This document shows positions 43,690 through 51,748 of a stretch of 64,000 bases of DNA, in pieces. The stretch comes from Altibacter lentus. GTDB lineage: Bacteria; Bacteroidota; Bacteroidia; Flavobacteriales; Flavobacteriaceae. Made by a program: the position numbers and the translations under genes. A model generated the notes under the pieces. The model was not told the DNA's origin. It did not search any database and saw only the letters and a program-made list of their open reading frames with translations. Within the stretch, counting starts at the first letter, position 1; each line of letters begins with the position of its first letter. The stretch is taken from positions 2,000,963 to 2,064,962 of the forward strand of contig NZ_KN050846.1 in the NCBI RefSeq assembly GCF_000746845.1, written 5' to 3'.

Positions 43690-43719
43690 GAAAAAAAGTT
43701 AATTCCTAGTAGGGAAGTA

Positions 43720-43745
43720 AAAATAAAACGCTAGCTAACAGCTAG
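43720..43745 (-). terminator. Terminator of the thioesterase gene (- strand)
   Basis: CTAGCT (43731-43736), loop AAC, AGCTAG (43740-43745); read on the - strand the stem is followed by CGTTTTATTTTTA. It lies about 40 bases past the thioesterase stop at 43784. Confidence 0.6.
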
Positions 43746-43783
43746 ATTGACACCACTAAAGGGCTACATAAGTGTGGCAGAAC

Positions 43784-44293
43784 CTATTTGAATAATGCCT
43801 TAAGCTCGGTGGCTTCTTTTGGCTTCAATTTTCCCGCAAGGACCAAACTTAGTTGCCGTCTTCGCAGTGCAGCATCGAACCTTTCTTTCTCCAGATCGGT
43901 TTCGGGGATTAATTGAGGTACAGGTACCGGATTTCCCATTTCATCTACAGCAACAAAGGTATAAATACCTTCGTTGGCCTTACTGCGCCTTCCGCTTTCG
44001 CGGTCCTCGATCCAAACATCCATGAAAACCTCCATAGAGCTGTTAAAAGCTCTGGAAACATGAGCTTCTACCGTTACCACACTTCCCAGGGGGATCATTT
44101 TGTTAAAGGCAACATGATTTACAGCAGCGGTCATGACGATGCGTCGGCTATGCCTTCTCGCGGCAATGCTAGCAGCTCGATCCATACGAGCCAGAAGTTC
44201 GCCTCCAAACATATTCCCTATGGGATTGGTCTCGCTGGGGAGGACAAGGTCTGTAATAACAGTTCGGGATTCTTTAGGTGTTTTTGGTTCCAT
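43784..44293 (-). CDS. Acyl-CoA thioesterase, hotdog fold (YciA/BACH-like)
   Basis: 169 residues. Hydrolyses acyl-CoA to free acid and CoA. Signature GNMFGGELLARMDRAASIAAR (about 27-47) carries the conserved Gly-x-x-Asp-x-x-Ala pattern of hotdog thioesterases; VVTVEAHVSRAFNSSMEVFM (about 73-92) and NEGIYTFVAVDE (about 106-117) complete the fold. Single gene with its own promoter (TACCTTTG, 44310-44317) and terminator. The chain-length specificity is not visible. Confidence 0.92.
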   Translation of the reverse strand: MEPKTPKESRTVITDLVLPSETNPIGNMFGGELLARMDRAASIAARRHSRRIVMTAAVNHVAFNKMIPLGSVVTVEAHVSRAFNSSMEVFMDVWIEDRESGRRSKANEGIYTFVAVDEMGNPVPVPQLIPETDLEKERFDAALRRRQLSLVLAGKLKPKEATELKALFK

Positions 44294-44309
44294 TCTAGCT
44301 ATTTTTTTG

Positions 44310-44317
44310 CAAAGGTA
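44310..44317 (-). promoter_or_regulatory. -7 promoter element of the thioesterase gene
   Basis: On the - strand this reads TACCTTTG, 16 bases before the ATG at 44293. The -33 partner is not clear. Confidence 0.5.
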
Positions 44318-44361
44318 GTATTTCCCTTAGAGCTAAAAATAGTTATGTAAAAGAAAAGTGG

Positions 44362-45300
44362 TTAATCGAGCTCTTGTACGAGCAACCAAGCGTCCTTGTT
44401 CTCTGTTTGCTGAATAGTATACAGCGCACGCAAGGCGTCAAGTCGCTGCTCGTGACTACTGTAGATCACCTGGTGGAGGCCATATCTGTTCTTGCCTATT
44501 AGCCGCGGGGTAAATCCCTTATCAGTAAGTTGAAGTATTTTTTTTGCTGCATTCTCTTCTATGCGGAAAGCACCGGCTACTACATGATATTTCCCTGTCT
44601 CCTTCGGGAGTGTGAGACTTAAAGTAGGCAACGGATTTTCGATCACAAAAGTGGCTTCCTGAATTTGATTCTCAACCAGCGTATTGGCTTTTTGCTTTTC
44701 GGCGAAATTGTGTTTCTGGACTTCATTCTCATACCATTTCATGCCGCCAAAGCCTGAAAGTGCCACAGCGATAAGCCCGATGGCAGCATATTTCAGGTAC
44801 GGTACTGCGGTTCTCTTTTCTGTCGAGAGCACGAGAGGAGCCTTTTCTTCCTTGTTGACCACTTCTTTTTTATGGACGTCACGAGAGATTTGCGCAGAGA
44901 TAAAGGAGCTTAGCCCAAACGAGGCTGCACTATAATTTTCTGAATCGCTGGGGATGAATTGAACGGAACGCTCCGTGTTTAACTCAAATTCGCCAATTTT
45001 TGGAAGCACCACGGTCTCACCTTCGGAAAGCTGTAAAGAGAGTTTGCCGGTAAAGTTTCGGATCTTCTGAAGTGCTGTTTCGTAGCTGCAACCTTCTACT
45101 GAAGCCACATAACTGGCAAGCAGTCCGTCATTGGTTTGTAGCTGTCTGTTGAAAGCCAATGTCTTTCCCGGTGGATAAAACGTATGGTCTTCAGAATCAA
45201 TACGCGCAGAATGATATTGTGTCAAGAATGCCCCGAACCCGGGAATGATCACACATTCATAACGGTACAATAAATCGTTTATGTAGGTTGTCAACTGCAT
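44362..45300 (-). CDS. HU-CCDC81 and SPOR domain membrane protein
   Basis: 312 residues from ATG 45300 (MQLTTYINDLLYRYECVIIP). Two N-terminal HU-like CCDC81-type domains: VIIPGFGAFLTQYHSARID (about 18-36) and GETVVLPKIGEFELNTERSV (about 98-117). Then a charged linker, one membrane helix YLKYAAIGLIAVALSGFGGM (about 168-187) and a C-terminal SPOR domain (GKYHVVAGAFRIEENAAKKI onward, about 240-312), which binds denuded peptidoglycan glycan strands at division sites. The order DNA-binding-like domain / membrane / SPOR is typical of this Bacteroidota family. Whether the HU-like part binds DNA is unknown. Confidence 0.88.
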   Translation of the reverse strand: MQLTTYINDLLYRYECVIIPGFGAFLTQYHSARIDSEDHTFYPPGKTLAFNRQLQTNDGLLASYVASVEGCSYETALQKIRNFTGKLSLQLSEGETVVLPKIGEFELNTERSVQFIPSDSENYSAASFGLSSFISAQISRDVHKKEVVNKEEKAPLVLSTEKRTAVPYLKYAAIGLIAVALSGFGGMKWYENEVQKHNFAEKQKANTLVENQIQEATFVIENPLPTLSLTLPKETGKYHVVAGAFRIEENAAKKILQLTDKGFTPRLIGKNRYGLHQVIYSSHEQRLDALRALYTIQQTENKDAWLLVQELD

Positions 45301-45412
45301 CGATAACAAACTTAATTTTTTTTTGAGTTTCATTCAATGAGAATTTCGCTAACTTATTAACAACAGATTTTTCGTATTTTTAAAGACTCCCCGGTTCGTT
45401 TAAACATTCCAT

Positions 45413-46519
45413 ATGCTATCTGAAAACGAATTAAGGTACACGCTTGCCCTTCAACGCATTCCAAATTTAGGGGACGCTTCTGCAAAAAAATTAATCCATA
45501 TTATTGGTTCTGCGGAAGGTATTTTCAAAGAAAAGAAACATCGGCTTCTCAAGATCGACGGGATTGGAGCTCATAAAATAAAGGACCTTCGGGAAGCAGA
45601 ATTTTTAGATCAGGCCGAAGAAGAGTTACAATTCCTGAAAACGCAAGGAATTTCCTTCAGTTATTTTCAGGACACAAGCTACCCCACACGATTAAAGCAC
45701 TGTCTTGACGGGCCCATTCTTTTTTTTCACAAAGGAAATATCGATCTTCAGCAAAAACATATCGTGAGTATCGTGGGCACCCGAAACATTACTGCCTACG
45801 GTCGCAGCTTCTGCGCACAGCTCATCGAAGAACTGGCGCCCTTAAAACCTGTTATTGTTTCAGGCTTTGCCTATGGGGTGGATATTGAGGCACATAAAAT
45901 GGCCATGGACTGTGGCCTTCAAACCATAGCCTGTTTAGCACATGGCTTTGAACAGATCTATCCCAAGACGCATAAGAAGTATATGAAAATGGTAGAAGAG
46001 AACGGAGGGTTCATCACCGAATTTTGGAGCTGTGACGCTTTTGATCGCACAAACTTTTTAAAGCGAAACCGCATTATTGCAGGTATTAGTGAAGCTACGG
46101 TGGTGATCGAATCTGCCGAAAAAGGCGGCAGCTTGGTCACAGCAGATATCGCCAACTCATACAACCGTGAGGTATTTGCCGTTCCCGGCCGTGCGACCGA
46201 CCTTCAAAGTCAGGGTTGTAATAACCTCATCAAATCTCAACAGGCACATCTGCTCACCCAGGCAGCAGACCTTGTTTATATGTTAGGCTGGGCGTTGGAG
46301 GTACCTGCCCCGAAACCTCGCCAAACCCAGTTATTTGTAGATCTTACCACCGATGAGAACAAGATACATCAGTTCTTAAAAACGAGAGAAAAGGAGGGAT
46401 TAGACCTGATTGCTCTGGAATGTAAGTTGCCTACCCACCAAACAGCATCCTTACTGCTGCAATTAGAACTAAAAGGGGTTGTGAGACCGTTACCGGGGAA
46501 AATGTTTGAAGTGATCTAG
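45413..46519 (+). CDS. dprA: DNA-processing protein DprA
   Basis: 368 residues. The Rossmann-like core shows VGTRNITAYGRSFC (about 118-131), SGFAYGVDIEAHKMAM (about 148-163), TIACLAHGFEQIYPKTHK and NRIIAGISEATVVIESAEKG (about 220-239), all diagnostic for DprA/Smf. N-terminal helix-hairpin-helix region (LQRIPNLGDASAKKLI) and a C-terminal winged-helix (about 305-366) complete the usual three-part layout. DprA loads RecA onto incoming ssDNA in transformation; recA is about 4 kb away. Its TAG overlaps the trpS stop in a shared CTAG. Confidence 0.95.
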   Translation: MLSENELRYTLALQRIPNLGDASAKKLIHIIGSAEGIFKEKKHRLLKIDGIGAHKIKDLREAEFLDQAEEELQFLKTQGISFSYFQDTSYPTRLKHCLDGPILFFHKGNIDLQQKHIVSIVGTRNITAYGRSFCAQLIEELAPLKPVIVSGFAYGVDIEAHKMAMDCGLQTIACLAHGFEQIYPKTHKKYMKMVEENGGFITEFWSCDAFDRTNFLKRNRIIAGISEATVVIESAEKGGSLVTADIANSYNREVFAVPGRATDLQSQGCNNLIKSQQAHLLTQAADLVYMLGWALEVPAPKPRQTQLFVDLTTDENKIHQFLKTREKEGLDLIALECKLPTHQTASLLLQLELKGVVRPLPGKMFEVI

Positions 46520-47484
46520 TACCCCAGTACAGTTCGCACTCTTTGCAAGACGCCTTCTGCAACCGAAGTTGCTTTTTTGGCTCCTACTTGCAGTGCATTC
46601 TCGATCTCCTGTTGGTTCTCCATGTAATAGGTGTAACGTTTACGTTCTTCGGAAAAGCGTTCGGTGATAAGTTCAAATAAAGCTTGTTTGGCATGACCAT
46701 ACCCGTATCCTCCGGCTTCGTACTTTTTGCGCATTTCTGCAACTGCTTCCGGTGTCGCTAAAAGGGAATAAATAGCGAACACATTACATGTATCGGGATT
46801 CTTAGGGGATTCCAGCGGCGTACTGTCTGTTTCTATGCCCATTACTTGCTTGCGCAACTGTTTGTCCGGCAAGAAGATATTGATGATATTGTTCTTCGAT
46901 TTGCTCATTTTTTCCCCATCAGTGCCGGGGATCAACATAGTATGTTCCTGTACTTTTGCTTCAGGAAGGACGAATACTTCACCCATTTGTGCATGCAATC
47001 GAGAGGCTACATCTCGGGTCATTTCCAGATGTTGCAACTGGTCCTTGCCTACGGGAACTATTTCGGCATCATACAACAAGATATCTGCTGCCATAAGCAT
47101 TGGATAAGTGAACAATCCGGCGTTTACGTCCTCCAATCGATCGGCTTTGTCCTTGAACGAATGTGCCAGTGTAAGACGTTGATACGGAAAAAAACAACTA
47201 AGGTACCACGAGAGTTCCGTGACCTGCGGAATATCGCTCTGGCGATAGAAAACGGTCTTTGAAATATCAAGTCCAAAGGCTAACCAGGTTGCAGCCGTAC
47301 TGTACGTGTTGGTCCTTAGGGTAGTTGCATCCTTTATCTGTGTTAAAGAATGCATGTTCGCAATAAATAAGAAGGATTCGTTCTTAGGATCATTGGCCAT
47401 TTCAATAGCCGGTATGATAGCTCCCAATAAATTTCCCAAATGCGGAGTTCCTGTACTTTGTATCCCGGTGAGTATTCTGGACAT
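46516..47484 (-). CDS. trpS: Tryptophanyl-tRNA synthetase
   Basis: 322 residues, class I synthetase charging tRNA-Trp. The HIGH-type motif is TGTPHLGNLLGAI (about 11-23); KMSKS is in GTDGEKMSKSKNNIIN (about 189-204); DILLYDAEIVPVGKDQLQHL (about 134-153) contains the tryptophan and ATP pocket residues. Compact bacterial form. Convergent with dprA with a 4-base overlap of stop codons. Confidence 0.97.
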   Translation of the reverse strand: MSRILTGIQSTGTPHLGNLLGAIIPAIEMANDPKNESFLFIANMHSLTQIKDATTLRTNTYSTAATWLAFGLDISKTVFYRQSDIPQVTELSWYLSCFFPYQRLTLAHSFKDKADRLEDVNAGLFTYPMLMAADILLYDAEIVPVGKDQLQHLEMTRDVASRLHAQMGEVFVLPEAKVQEHTMLIPGTDGEKMSKSKNNIINIFLPDKQLRKQVMGIETDSTPLESPKNPDTCNVFAIYSLLATPEAVAEMRKKYEAGGYGYGHAKQALFELITERFSEERKRYTYYMENQQEIENALQVGAKKATSVAEGVLQRVRTVLGY

Positions 47485-47504
47485 GGTTCTTGCTTAAATT
47501 TTGG

Positions 47505-47512
47505 CAAAGTTA
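47505..47512 (-). promoter_or_regulatory. -7 promoter element of trpS
   Basis: Reads TAACTTTG on the - strand (TAnnTTTG), 20 bases before the trpS ATG. A possible TTG partner (47540-47538) is 25 bases away, slightly too far. Confidence 0.5.
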
Positions 47513-47545
47513 CTTTTTTTCGCCTATTCTCCTGTTCCAAATCAC

Positions 47546-47553
47546 TATTTTTG
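47546..47553 (+). promoter_or_regulatory. -7 promoter element of the PlsC-like gene
   Basis: TATTTTTG ends 7 bases before the ATG at 47561, so the mRNA would be leaderless or nearly so. No TTG stands at -33. Confidence 0.5.
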
Positions 47554-47560
47554 ACCTTCT

Positions 47561-48310
47561 ATGATCGTACTCCGACACATCTTTAACTTTTTCTATCGCA
47601 TTTGGTTTTATGTGTTGGTCACAGTTCCTATCATTGTCCTTTTTCCTGTATTACTAGTTAGTATTTTAAGGGAGTCGTGGTACCCTTTTTTCTTCAAATT
47701 GGCTCGTCTGTGGGCGATTTTGATTTTGTTCGGGATGGGGTTTTACCCTAAAGTACGTCGCGAGGAGCGTTACGAGCGAGGAAAGAGCTATGTATTTGTC
47801 TCTAACCACACCTCTATGACAGATATTATGCTAATGCTGTATGTAACTAAGAACCCCTTTGTATTTGTCGGGAAGATGGAATTGGCCAAAATCCCATTAT
47901 TCGGATTCTTCTATAAGCGTACGTGTATCTTGGTGAACAGGAACAGTCCTAAAAGCAGAAAAGAAGTGTTTGAGCAGGCGCAACACAAACTCAATCAAGG
48001 GTTGGGGGTTTGTATATTCCCGGAAGGCGGTGTACCCGACGATTCTCAAGACCTGCTACTTGATACATTTAAGGATGGGGCGTTTCGACTGGCAATAGAG
48101 CATCATATCGCAATAGCTCCAATGACCTTTCATGATAACCAAAAACGATTTTCCTATCGCTTTACCTCTCTTAAAGCAGGCCCGGGACGGATGCGCGTGA
48201 AGGTACATAAGACCATACCCACAGGGATCTTGGAGATGGAGGACCGTCGGATGCTGCGAGAGCAAACCCGAAACATTATTCTAAAGGAGCTGCAAAAACC
48301 AACGGTATAA
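47561..48310 (+). CDS. 1-acyl-sn-glycerol-3-phosphate acyltransferase (PlsC family)
   Basis: 249 residues. Transfers an acyl group to lysophosphatidic acid to form phosphatidic acid at the inner membrane. N-terminal hydrophobic segment (about 3-35), then SNHTSMTDIMLML (H-x4-D catalytic motif, about 85-97), FVGKMELAKIPLFGFFYKRT (about 104-123) and CIFPEGGVPDD (about 153-163, the FPEG motif). One gene flanked by a bidirectional terminator downstream. Divergent from trpS across a 76-base region with two -7 boxes. Other glycerolipid or ornithine-lipid acyltransferase roles remain possible. Confidence 0.9.
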   Translation: MIVLRHIFNFFYRIWFYVLVTVPIIVLFPVLLVSILRESWYPFFFKLARLWAILILFGMGFYPKVRREERYERGKSYVFVSNHTSMTDIMLMLYVTKNPFVFVGKMELAKIPLFGFFYKRTCILVNRNSPKSRKEVFEQAQHKLNQGLGVCIFPEGGVPDDSQDLLLDTFKDGAFRLAIEHHIAIAPMTFHDNQKRFSYRFTSLKAGPGRMRVKVHKTIPTGILEMEDRRMLREQTRNIILKELQKPTV

Positions 48311-48342
48311 AAAAACCGTTCTATGGCGAAGAACGGTTTTTT
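48311..48342 (+). terminator. Bidirectional terminator
   Basis: AAAAACCGTTCT (48311-48322) and AGAACGGTTTTTT (48330-48342) form a stem of at least 11 bp around ATGGCGA. A-run and T-run on the two sides let it terminate both the PlsC-like gene and the convergent beta-barrel gene. Confidence 0.9.
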
Positions 48343-48391
48343 CTGTCATCATTGTTTGGTATTTCCAAACCTAACCAACTAAAAAACTAAC

Positions 48392-49915
48392 CTAAAACTT
48401 AAAACTCAATCCGCTGTAAACACCTACATAGTAGGGTTTAAAATCTACAGACGAATCTGTATACGGGTTGAGCTGGTATTTAAACATAGGCTCAATATTA
48501 AACTTTAGCTTTTTACTTATTTTATAATCGAAGCCAATCCCCACATTCGTGGTAAAACTTACAGAAGATAGATTGTTGGCTTCCCCCAAAGTATCTCTAA
48601 AATCACCGGCTTGCACCGATACGTCATTATTTCCTAAAAACAGCGTGCTCATCCCGCCAATTACATTCACACCTAATTTGGTGTCTAACAAGGCATATTT
48701 CAGTTCTAAGGGAACCTCATAATAGGTAATGTTCTGTCTTAGCTCTACCTCGCCCATAGTCGATTTAGGTGTAACGTTGTCCAAGGGGTTTCCTCCTTCG
48801 GAGGTCATTCCGAGGGTGCCTTTATCCACGGCAATAAGGACTGTTTGCCGCCCGCCGTAGTCTATGGATCTCAGAGCTGAAGAAACAGGACCTGTTCCCA
48901 GTTCCAGACCACTGGTTGCATAACTTAGGTCTACATTGCTTATACCGGAGCGAACACTCAAACGATCGCTAAGGGCATAACTTACTTGCACACCATAACT
49001 TAGATTCACATCGCCGCTTTGCGCATTATCTGAAAAAGAGGGGTCGATGGAAGAGCCTTGTCCAATACTACTGTAATAAACAGGTCCCACATTGGGAGCA
49101 ACGTCCCAGCGATCGGTTGCTTCTTTCTTTGTGTCAACGACCGCTTCTTCGCTGTCCTTTTCATTGATGGCATCCAGCAACGAGCGTTTTTTGATCTCTT
49201 CGGTTTTTGTTTCTTCGGAAGTGTTTTTATCACCGGCTTCTTTGGTATTCTTTTCTGTAACTCCTATCGCAGTCGCATCGTCGATCTTCAGCTCTTTTTT
49301 AATGAGCGGGTCATTCTTTTCGGCTATTTTTTGAGTTGTCTTTTCTTTTTCTGAAACAGTTGCGATCGCTTCTTTTTCTTTTTTGGCTGCGGTTACAGTT
49401 TCGGTATCTTGCCCGATCCGGGGGTCTGTTATAGCGTTCTTCTTTTTATTCTTTTGTATTTCTGAAGCAGTTGTCGTTGCCACCGCTTCCCGCGCAGTAA
49501 TTGAAGCAGGGTCTTTTGTCGCATTCACCGCTTTTTTCTTTTCTTTTTCTGAAGTTTCATTATTGTTTTCAGGAAGTGAAGATGCTTCGGTTGCGATCCC
49601 TTCTTTATACGGGGCATCCTTTAAGATGGGAGTTTTCTTGGTTTCAACATCGGTTGATTCCGGCACCGAGGTCTCTTCCGAAGAAATACTTGTAGTAGGA
49701 GCAAAGGGGTCGAACACAGCGTTACCTATGGTCAACAGCAAGGCAAGCAAAGCTGCCACCCCGGCGGCTTTCCACCAAATAGGAATGACTTTGCGGTCCT
49801 CTTTCTCCTCTTGTAATTGCGCCTGGATATTTTCCCAAACGCGTGGGGAAGGGGTTGCTTCAAAATTTTTAAAGCGGTCTTTAAAAAGCTCGTCTATGTG
49901 CTTTTTGTCTTTCAT
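48392..49915 (-). CDS. Anti-sigma-like N-terminus, membrane helix, long linker and outer-membrane beta-barrel
   Basis: 507 residues, partner of the ECF sigma factor gene 5 bases upstream. Residues 1-47 are cytoplasmic-looking, with the FKNFEATPSPRVWENIQAQL motif found in Bacteroidota anti-sigma-like proteins. Residues about 49-67 form one membrane helix (KAAGVAALLALLLTIGNAVF). Residues about 68-270 are a low-complexity Lys/Glu/Thr/Ala linker. Residues about 271-507 look like an eight-stranded-type beta-barrel (alternating pattern, VSYALSDRLSVRSGISNVDL, FDYKISKKLKFNIEPMFKYQ, final SGLSFKF ending in Phe), matching PF13568-like porin domains. The combination suggests a protein reaching from cytoplasm to outer membrane. 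No N-terminal signal peptide precedes the helix. Confidence 0.8.
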   Translation of the reverse strand: MKDKKHIDELFKDRFKNFEATPSPRVWENIQAQLQEEKEDRKVIPIWWKAAGVAALLALLLTIGNAVFDPFAPTTSISSEETSVPESTDVETKKTPILKDAPYKEGIATEASSLPENNNETSEKEKKKAVNATKDPASITAREAVATTTASEIQKNKKKNAITDPRIGQDTETVTAAKKEKEAIATVSEKEKTTQKIAEKNDPLIKKELKIDDATAIGVTEKNTKEAGDKNTSEETKTEEIKKRSLLDAINEKDSEEAVVDTKKEATDRWDVAPNVGPVYYSSIGQGSSIDPSFSDNAQSGDVNLSYGVQVSYALSDRLSVRSGISNVDLSYATSGLELGTGPVSSALRSIDYGGRQTVLIAVDKGTLGMTSEGGNPLDNVTPKSTMGEVELRQNITYYEVPLELKYALLDTKLGVNVIGGMSTLFLGNNDVSVQAGDFRDTLGEANNLSSVSFTTNVGIGFDYKISKKLKFNIEPMFKYQLNPYTDSSVDFKPYYVGVYSGLSFKF

Positions 49916-49920
49916 TCAAT

Positions 49921-50457
49921 TTATTCTGCTTTTGTTACCGTGTTATAGGTTTCAATCTTTGTCTTTAATATCATTCGTGCTCTTGCCAGGTTTGATTTAG
50001 ACGTTCCGTCTGAGATTCCTAACATATCTGCGATCTCTTTATGAGAATAATCATCCAGAACATACATGGTGAAAACCAGCCGATACCTATCCGGTAATTC
50101 TTGAATGATCTTCAGCAAAAAGTTCAAAGGAACACCGGCATCTTCTATTTCTTCCTCTGCGGCTTCCAGTTGCTCCTCGTTGGGTATGTCAAAAACACGT
50201 TGTTTGCGGTATTTTTGAAGCACTGTATTCACGGTGATCCGTTTCATCCAACCTTCAAAAGAACCTTTGTCCTTAAACTGCTCAATCTTTTTAAAAATGG
50301 TAAGAAACGCATCCTGTAGGCTGTCTTCAGCTTCAGCATGGTTGGGCGAATACTTCAGGCAAATAGAGAACAACGTGTTCGAATAGCGTTTATAAAGTTC
50401 TCCTTGTGCCTTTGCATCCTGCTTCTTACATTGTAGTATGAGCTCGTCTAAAGTCAA
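49921..50457 (-). CDS. ECF-type sigma-70 factor
   Basis: 178 residues. Region 2: QGELYKRYSNTLFSICLKYS and AEDSLQDAFLTIFKKIEQFK with GSFEGWMKRITVNTVLQKYR (about 16-80), which recognise the -10-type element. Region 4: LPDRYRLVFTMYVLDDYSHKEIADMLGI and SKSNLARARMILK (about 118-166), the helix-turn-helix for the -35-type element. No anti-sigma gene of the FecR type is adjacent; the beta-barrel protein downstream is the likely regulator because of the 5-base spacing. Target promoters are unknown. Confidence 0.94.
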   Translation of the reverse strand: MTLDELILQCKKQDAKAQGELYKRYSNTLFSICLKYSPNHAEAEDSLQDAFLTIFKKIEQFKDKGSFEGWMKRITVNTVLQKYRKQRVFDIPNEEQLEAAEEEIEDAGVPLNFLLKIIQELPDRYRLVFTMYVLDDYSHKEIADMLGISDGTSKSNLARARMILKTKIETYNTVTKAE

Positions 50458-50574
50458 ATGCAGTACCTAAAATTATTAGTAATCACACAGTATCGCACGG
50501 GCAACCATAATAATTGAGGGTTCTACAGTACGTAGATGCCGAATGGTGTAAAGGGTTGCGTGCCAACCTAAAAT

Positions 50575-51582
50575 TTATGCGTTCAAAGCTTTGATGGCTT
50601 CTTTGATTTTTTGTTCCAGTTCTTCCATAAGATCCGGATTGTCCAGCAACAGAGCTTTTACGGCATCGCGACCTTGTCCCAGCTTGGTCTCATCATAACT
50701 AAACCAGGAACCACTTTTTTTAACGATCTCGAAATCAACCCCAAGATCGATCACCTCTCCAACTTTAGAGATCCCTTCTCCGTACATAATGTCGAATTCA
50801 GCTGTTTTAAAGGGAGGCGCGACCTTGTTCTTTACAACCTTTACTCGGGTCTTGTTTCCTTTTACGTTACTGTCTGTGTCTTTTATTTGAGTAGATCGTC
50901 GAATGTCCAAGCGTACCGATGCATAGAATTTCAAGGCATTTCCACCGGTAGTGGTTTCGGGATTTCCAAACATTACCCCGATCTTTTCGCGCAATTGGTT
51001 GATGAAGATAACGGTACAATGGGTCTTGCTTATAGAGCCTGTCAATTTCCGAAGAGCCTGAGACATTAAACGTGCATGCAGTCCCATCTTGCTGTCTCCC
51101 ATTTCTCCTTCGATCTCACTTTTTGGTGTTAATGCAGCTACCGAGTCGATCACAATAATGTCAATGGCGCCACTTCTTATAAGGTTGTCGGTGATCTCCA
51201 GCGCCTGTTCTCCATTGTCGGGCTGAGAGATGATGAGGTTCTCGATATCCACGCCCAGCTTCTCGGCATAATAACGATCAAAGGCATGTTCTGCATCAAT
51301 AAATGCGGCAATGCCTCCTTTTTTTTGTGCTTCCGCGATCGCGTGCAGGGTCAATGTGGTCTTACCGGAAGATTCCGGTCCGTAGATCTCGATCACCCGT
51401 CCACGCGGATACCCTCCTACGCCTAAGGCTACGTCAAGGCCCAAAGAGCCGGTTGGGATCACTTCCACCTCTTGTACGGCCGAATCACCCATTTTCATGA
51501 CTGTGCCTTTTCCGTAGGTCTTATCTAACTTATCTAAAGTAAGCTTTAGTGCTTTTAATTTTGCGTCTTTTTCGGTGCTCAT
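50575..51582 (-). CDS. recA: Recombinase RecA
   Basis: 335 residues. Walker A is [15 protein letters not shown] (about 68-82), FIDAEHAFD follows, and [20 protein letters not shown] is the Walker B/MAW region. [27 protein letters not shown] is the L2/DNA-binding loop area. Standard length. The gene forms ssDNA filaments for recombination and SOS induction. A -7 box (TATTTTTG) 5 bases before its ATG implies a leaderless mRNA. A 117-base gap without a clear hairpin separates it from the sigma gene downstream. Confidence 0.98.
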   Translation of the reverse strand: MSTEKDAKLKALKLTLDKLDKTYGKGTVMKMGDSAVQEVEVIPTGSLGLDVALGVGGYPRGRVIEIYGPESSGKTTLTLHAIAEAQKKGGIAAFIDAEHAFDRYYAEKLGVDIENLIISQPDNGEQALEITDNLIRSGAIDIIVIDSVAALTPKSEIEGEMGDSKMGLHARLMSQALRKLTGSISKTHCTVIFINQLREKIGVMFGNPETTTGGNALKFYASVRLDIRRSTQIKDTDSNVKGNKTRVKVVKNKVAPPFKTAEFDIMYGEGISKVGEVIDLGVDFEIVKKSGSWFSYDETKLGQGRDAVKALLLDNPDLMEELEQKIKEAIKALNA

Positions 51583-51587
51583 GAATT

Positions 51588-51595
51588 CAAAAATA
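51588..51595 (-). promoter_or_regulatory. -7 promoter element directly before recA
   Basis: Reads TATTTTTG on the - strand and ends 5 bases before the ATG at 51582. No TTG is found 17-23 bases upstream. Confidence 0.5.
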
Positions 51596-51673
51596 TTTAG
51601 TGAGAAATCTAATCAGCTAAGGTAACATTTCTTTAGGTCTGCCCCAAAAGGAAAAAACCGCTTGCAGGGTTTT

Positions 51674-51703
51674 TTGTCAACAACACAGAAAGTGGTATTT
51701 TTG
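51674..51703 (+). promoter_or_regulatory. Bacteroidota-type promoter of trhO
   Basis: TTG at 51674-51676, a 19-base spacer and TATTTTTG at 51696-51703 match the consensus. The start codon is at 51749, giving a leader of about 40 bases. Confidence 0.75.
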
Positions 51704-51748
51704 CATGATTTTTAAATCTAATTCTTTTACACTCAAAATTAGTATAGC

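Noticed and set aside
43913-44350. 145-codon + strand frame opposite the thioesterase
   Set aside because: Antisense shadow; the - strand thioesterase has clear hotdog motifs, promoter and terminator.
49383-50000. 205-codon + strand frame with apparent hydrophobic segments
   Set aside because: Antisense to the Lys/Glu/Ala-rich linker of the barrel gene and the sigma gene start; such linkers give long, hydrophobic-looking reverse frames. No family match.
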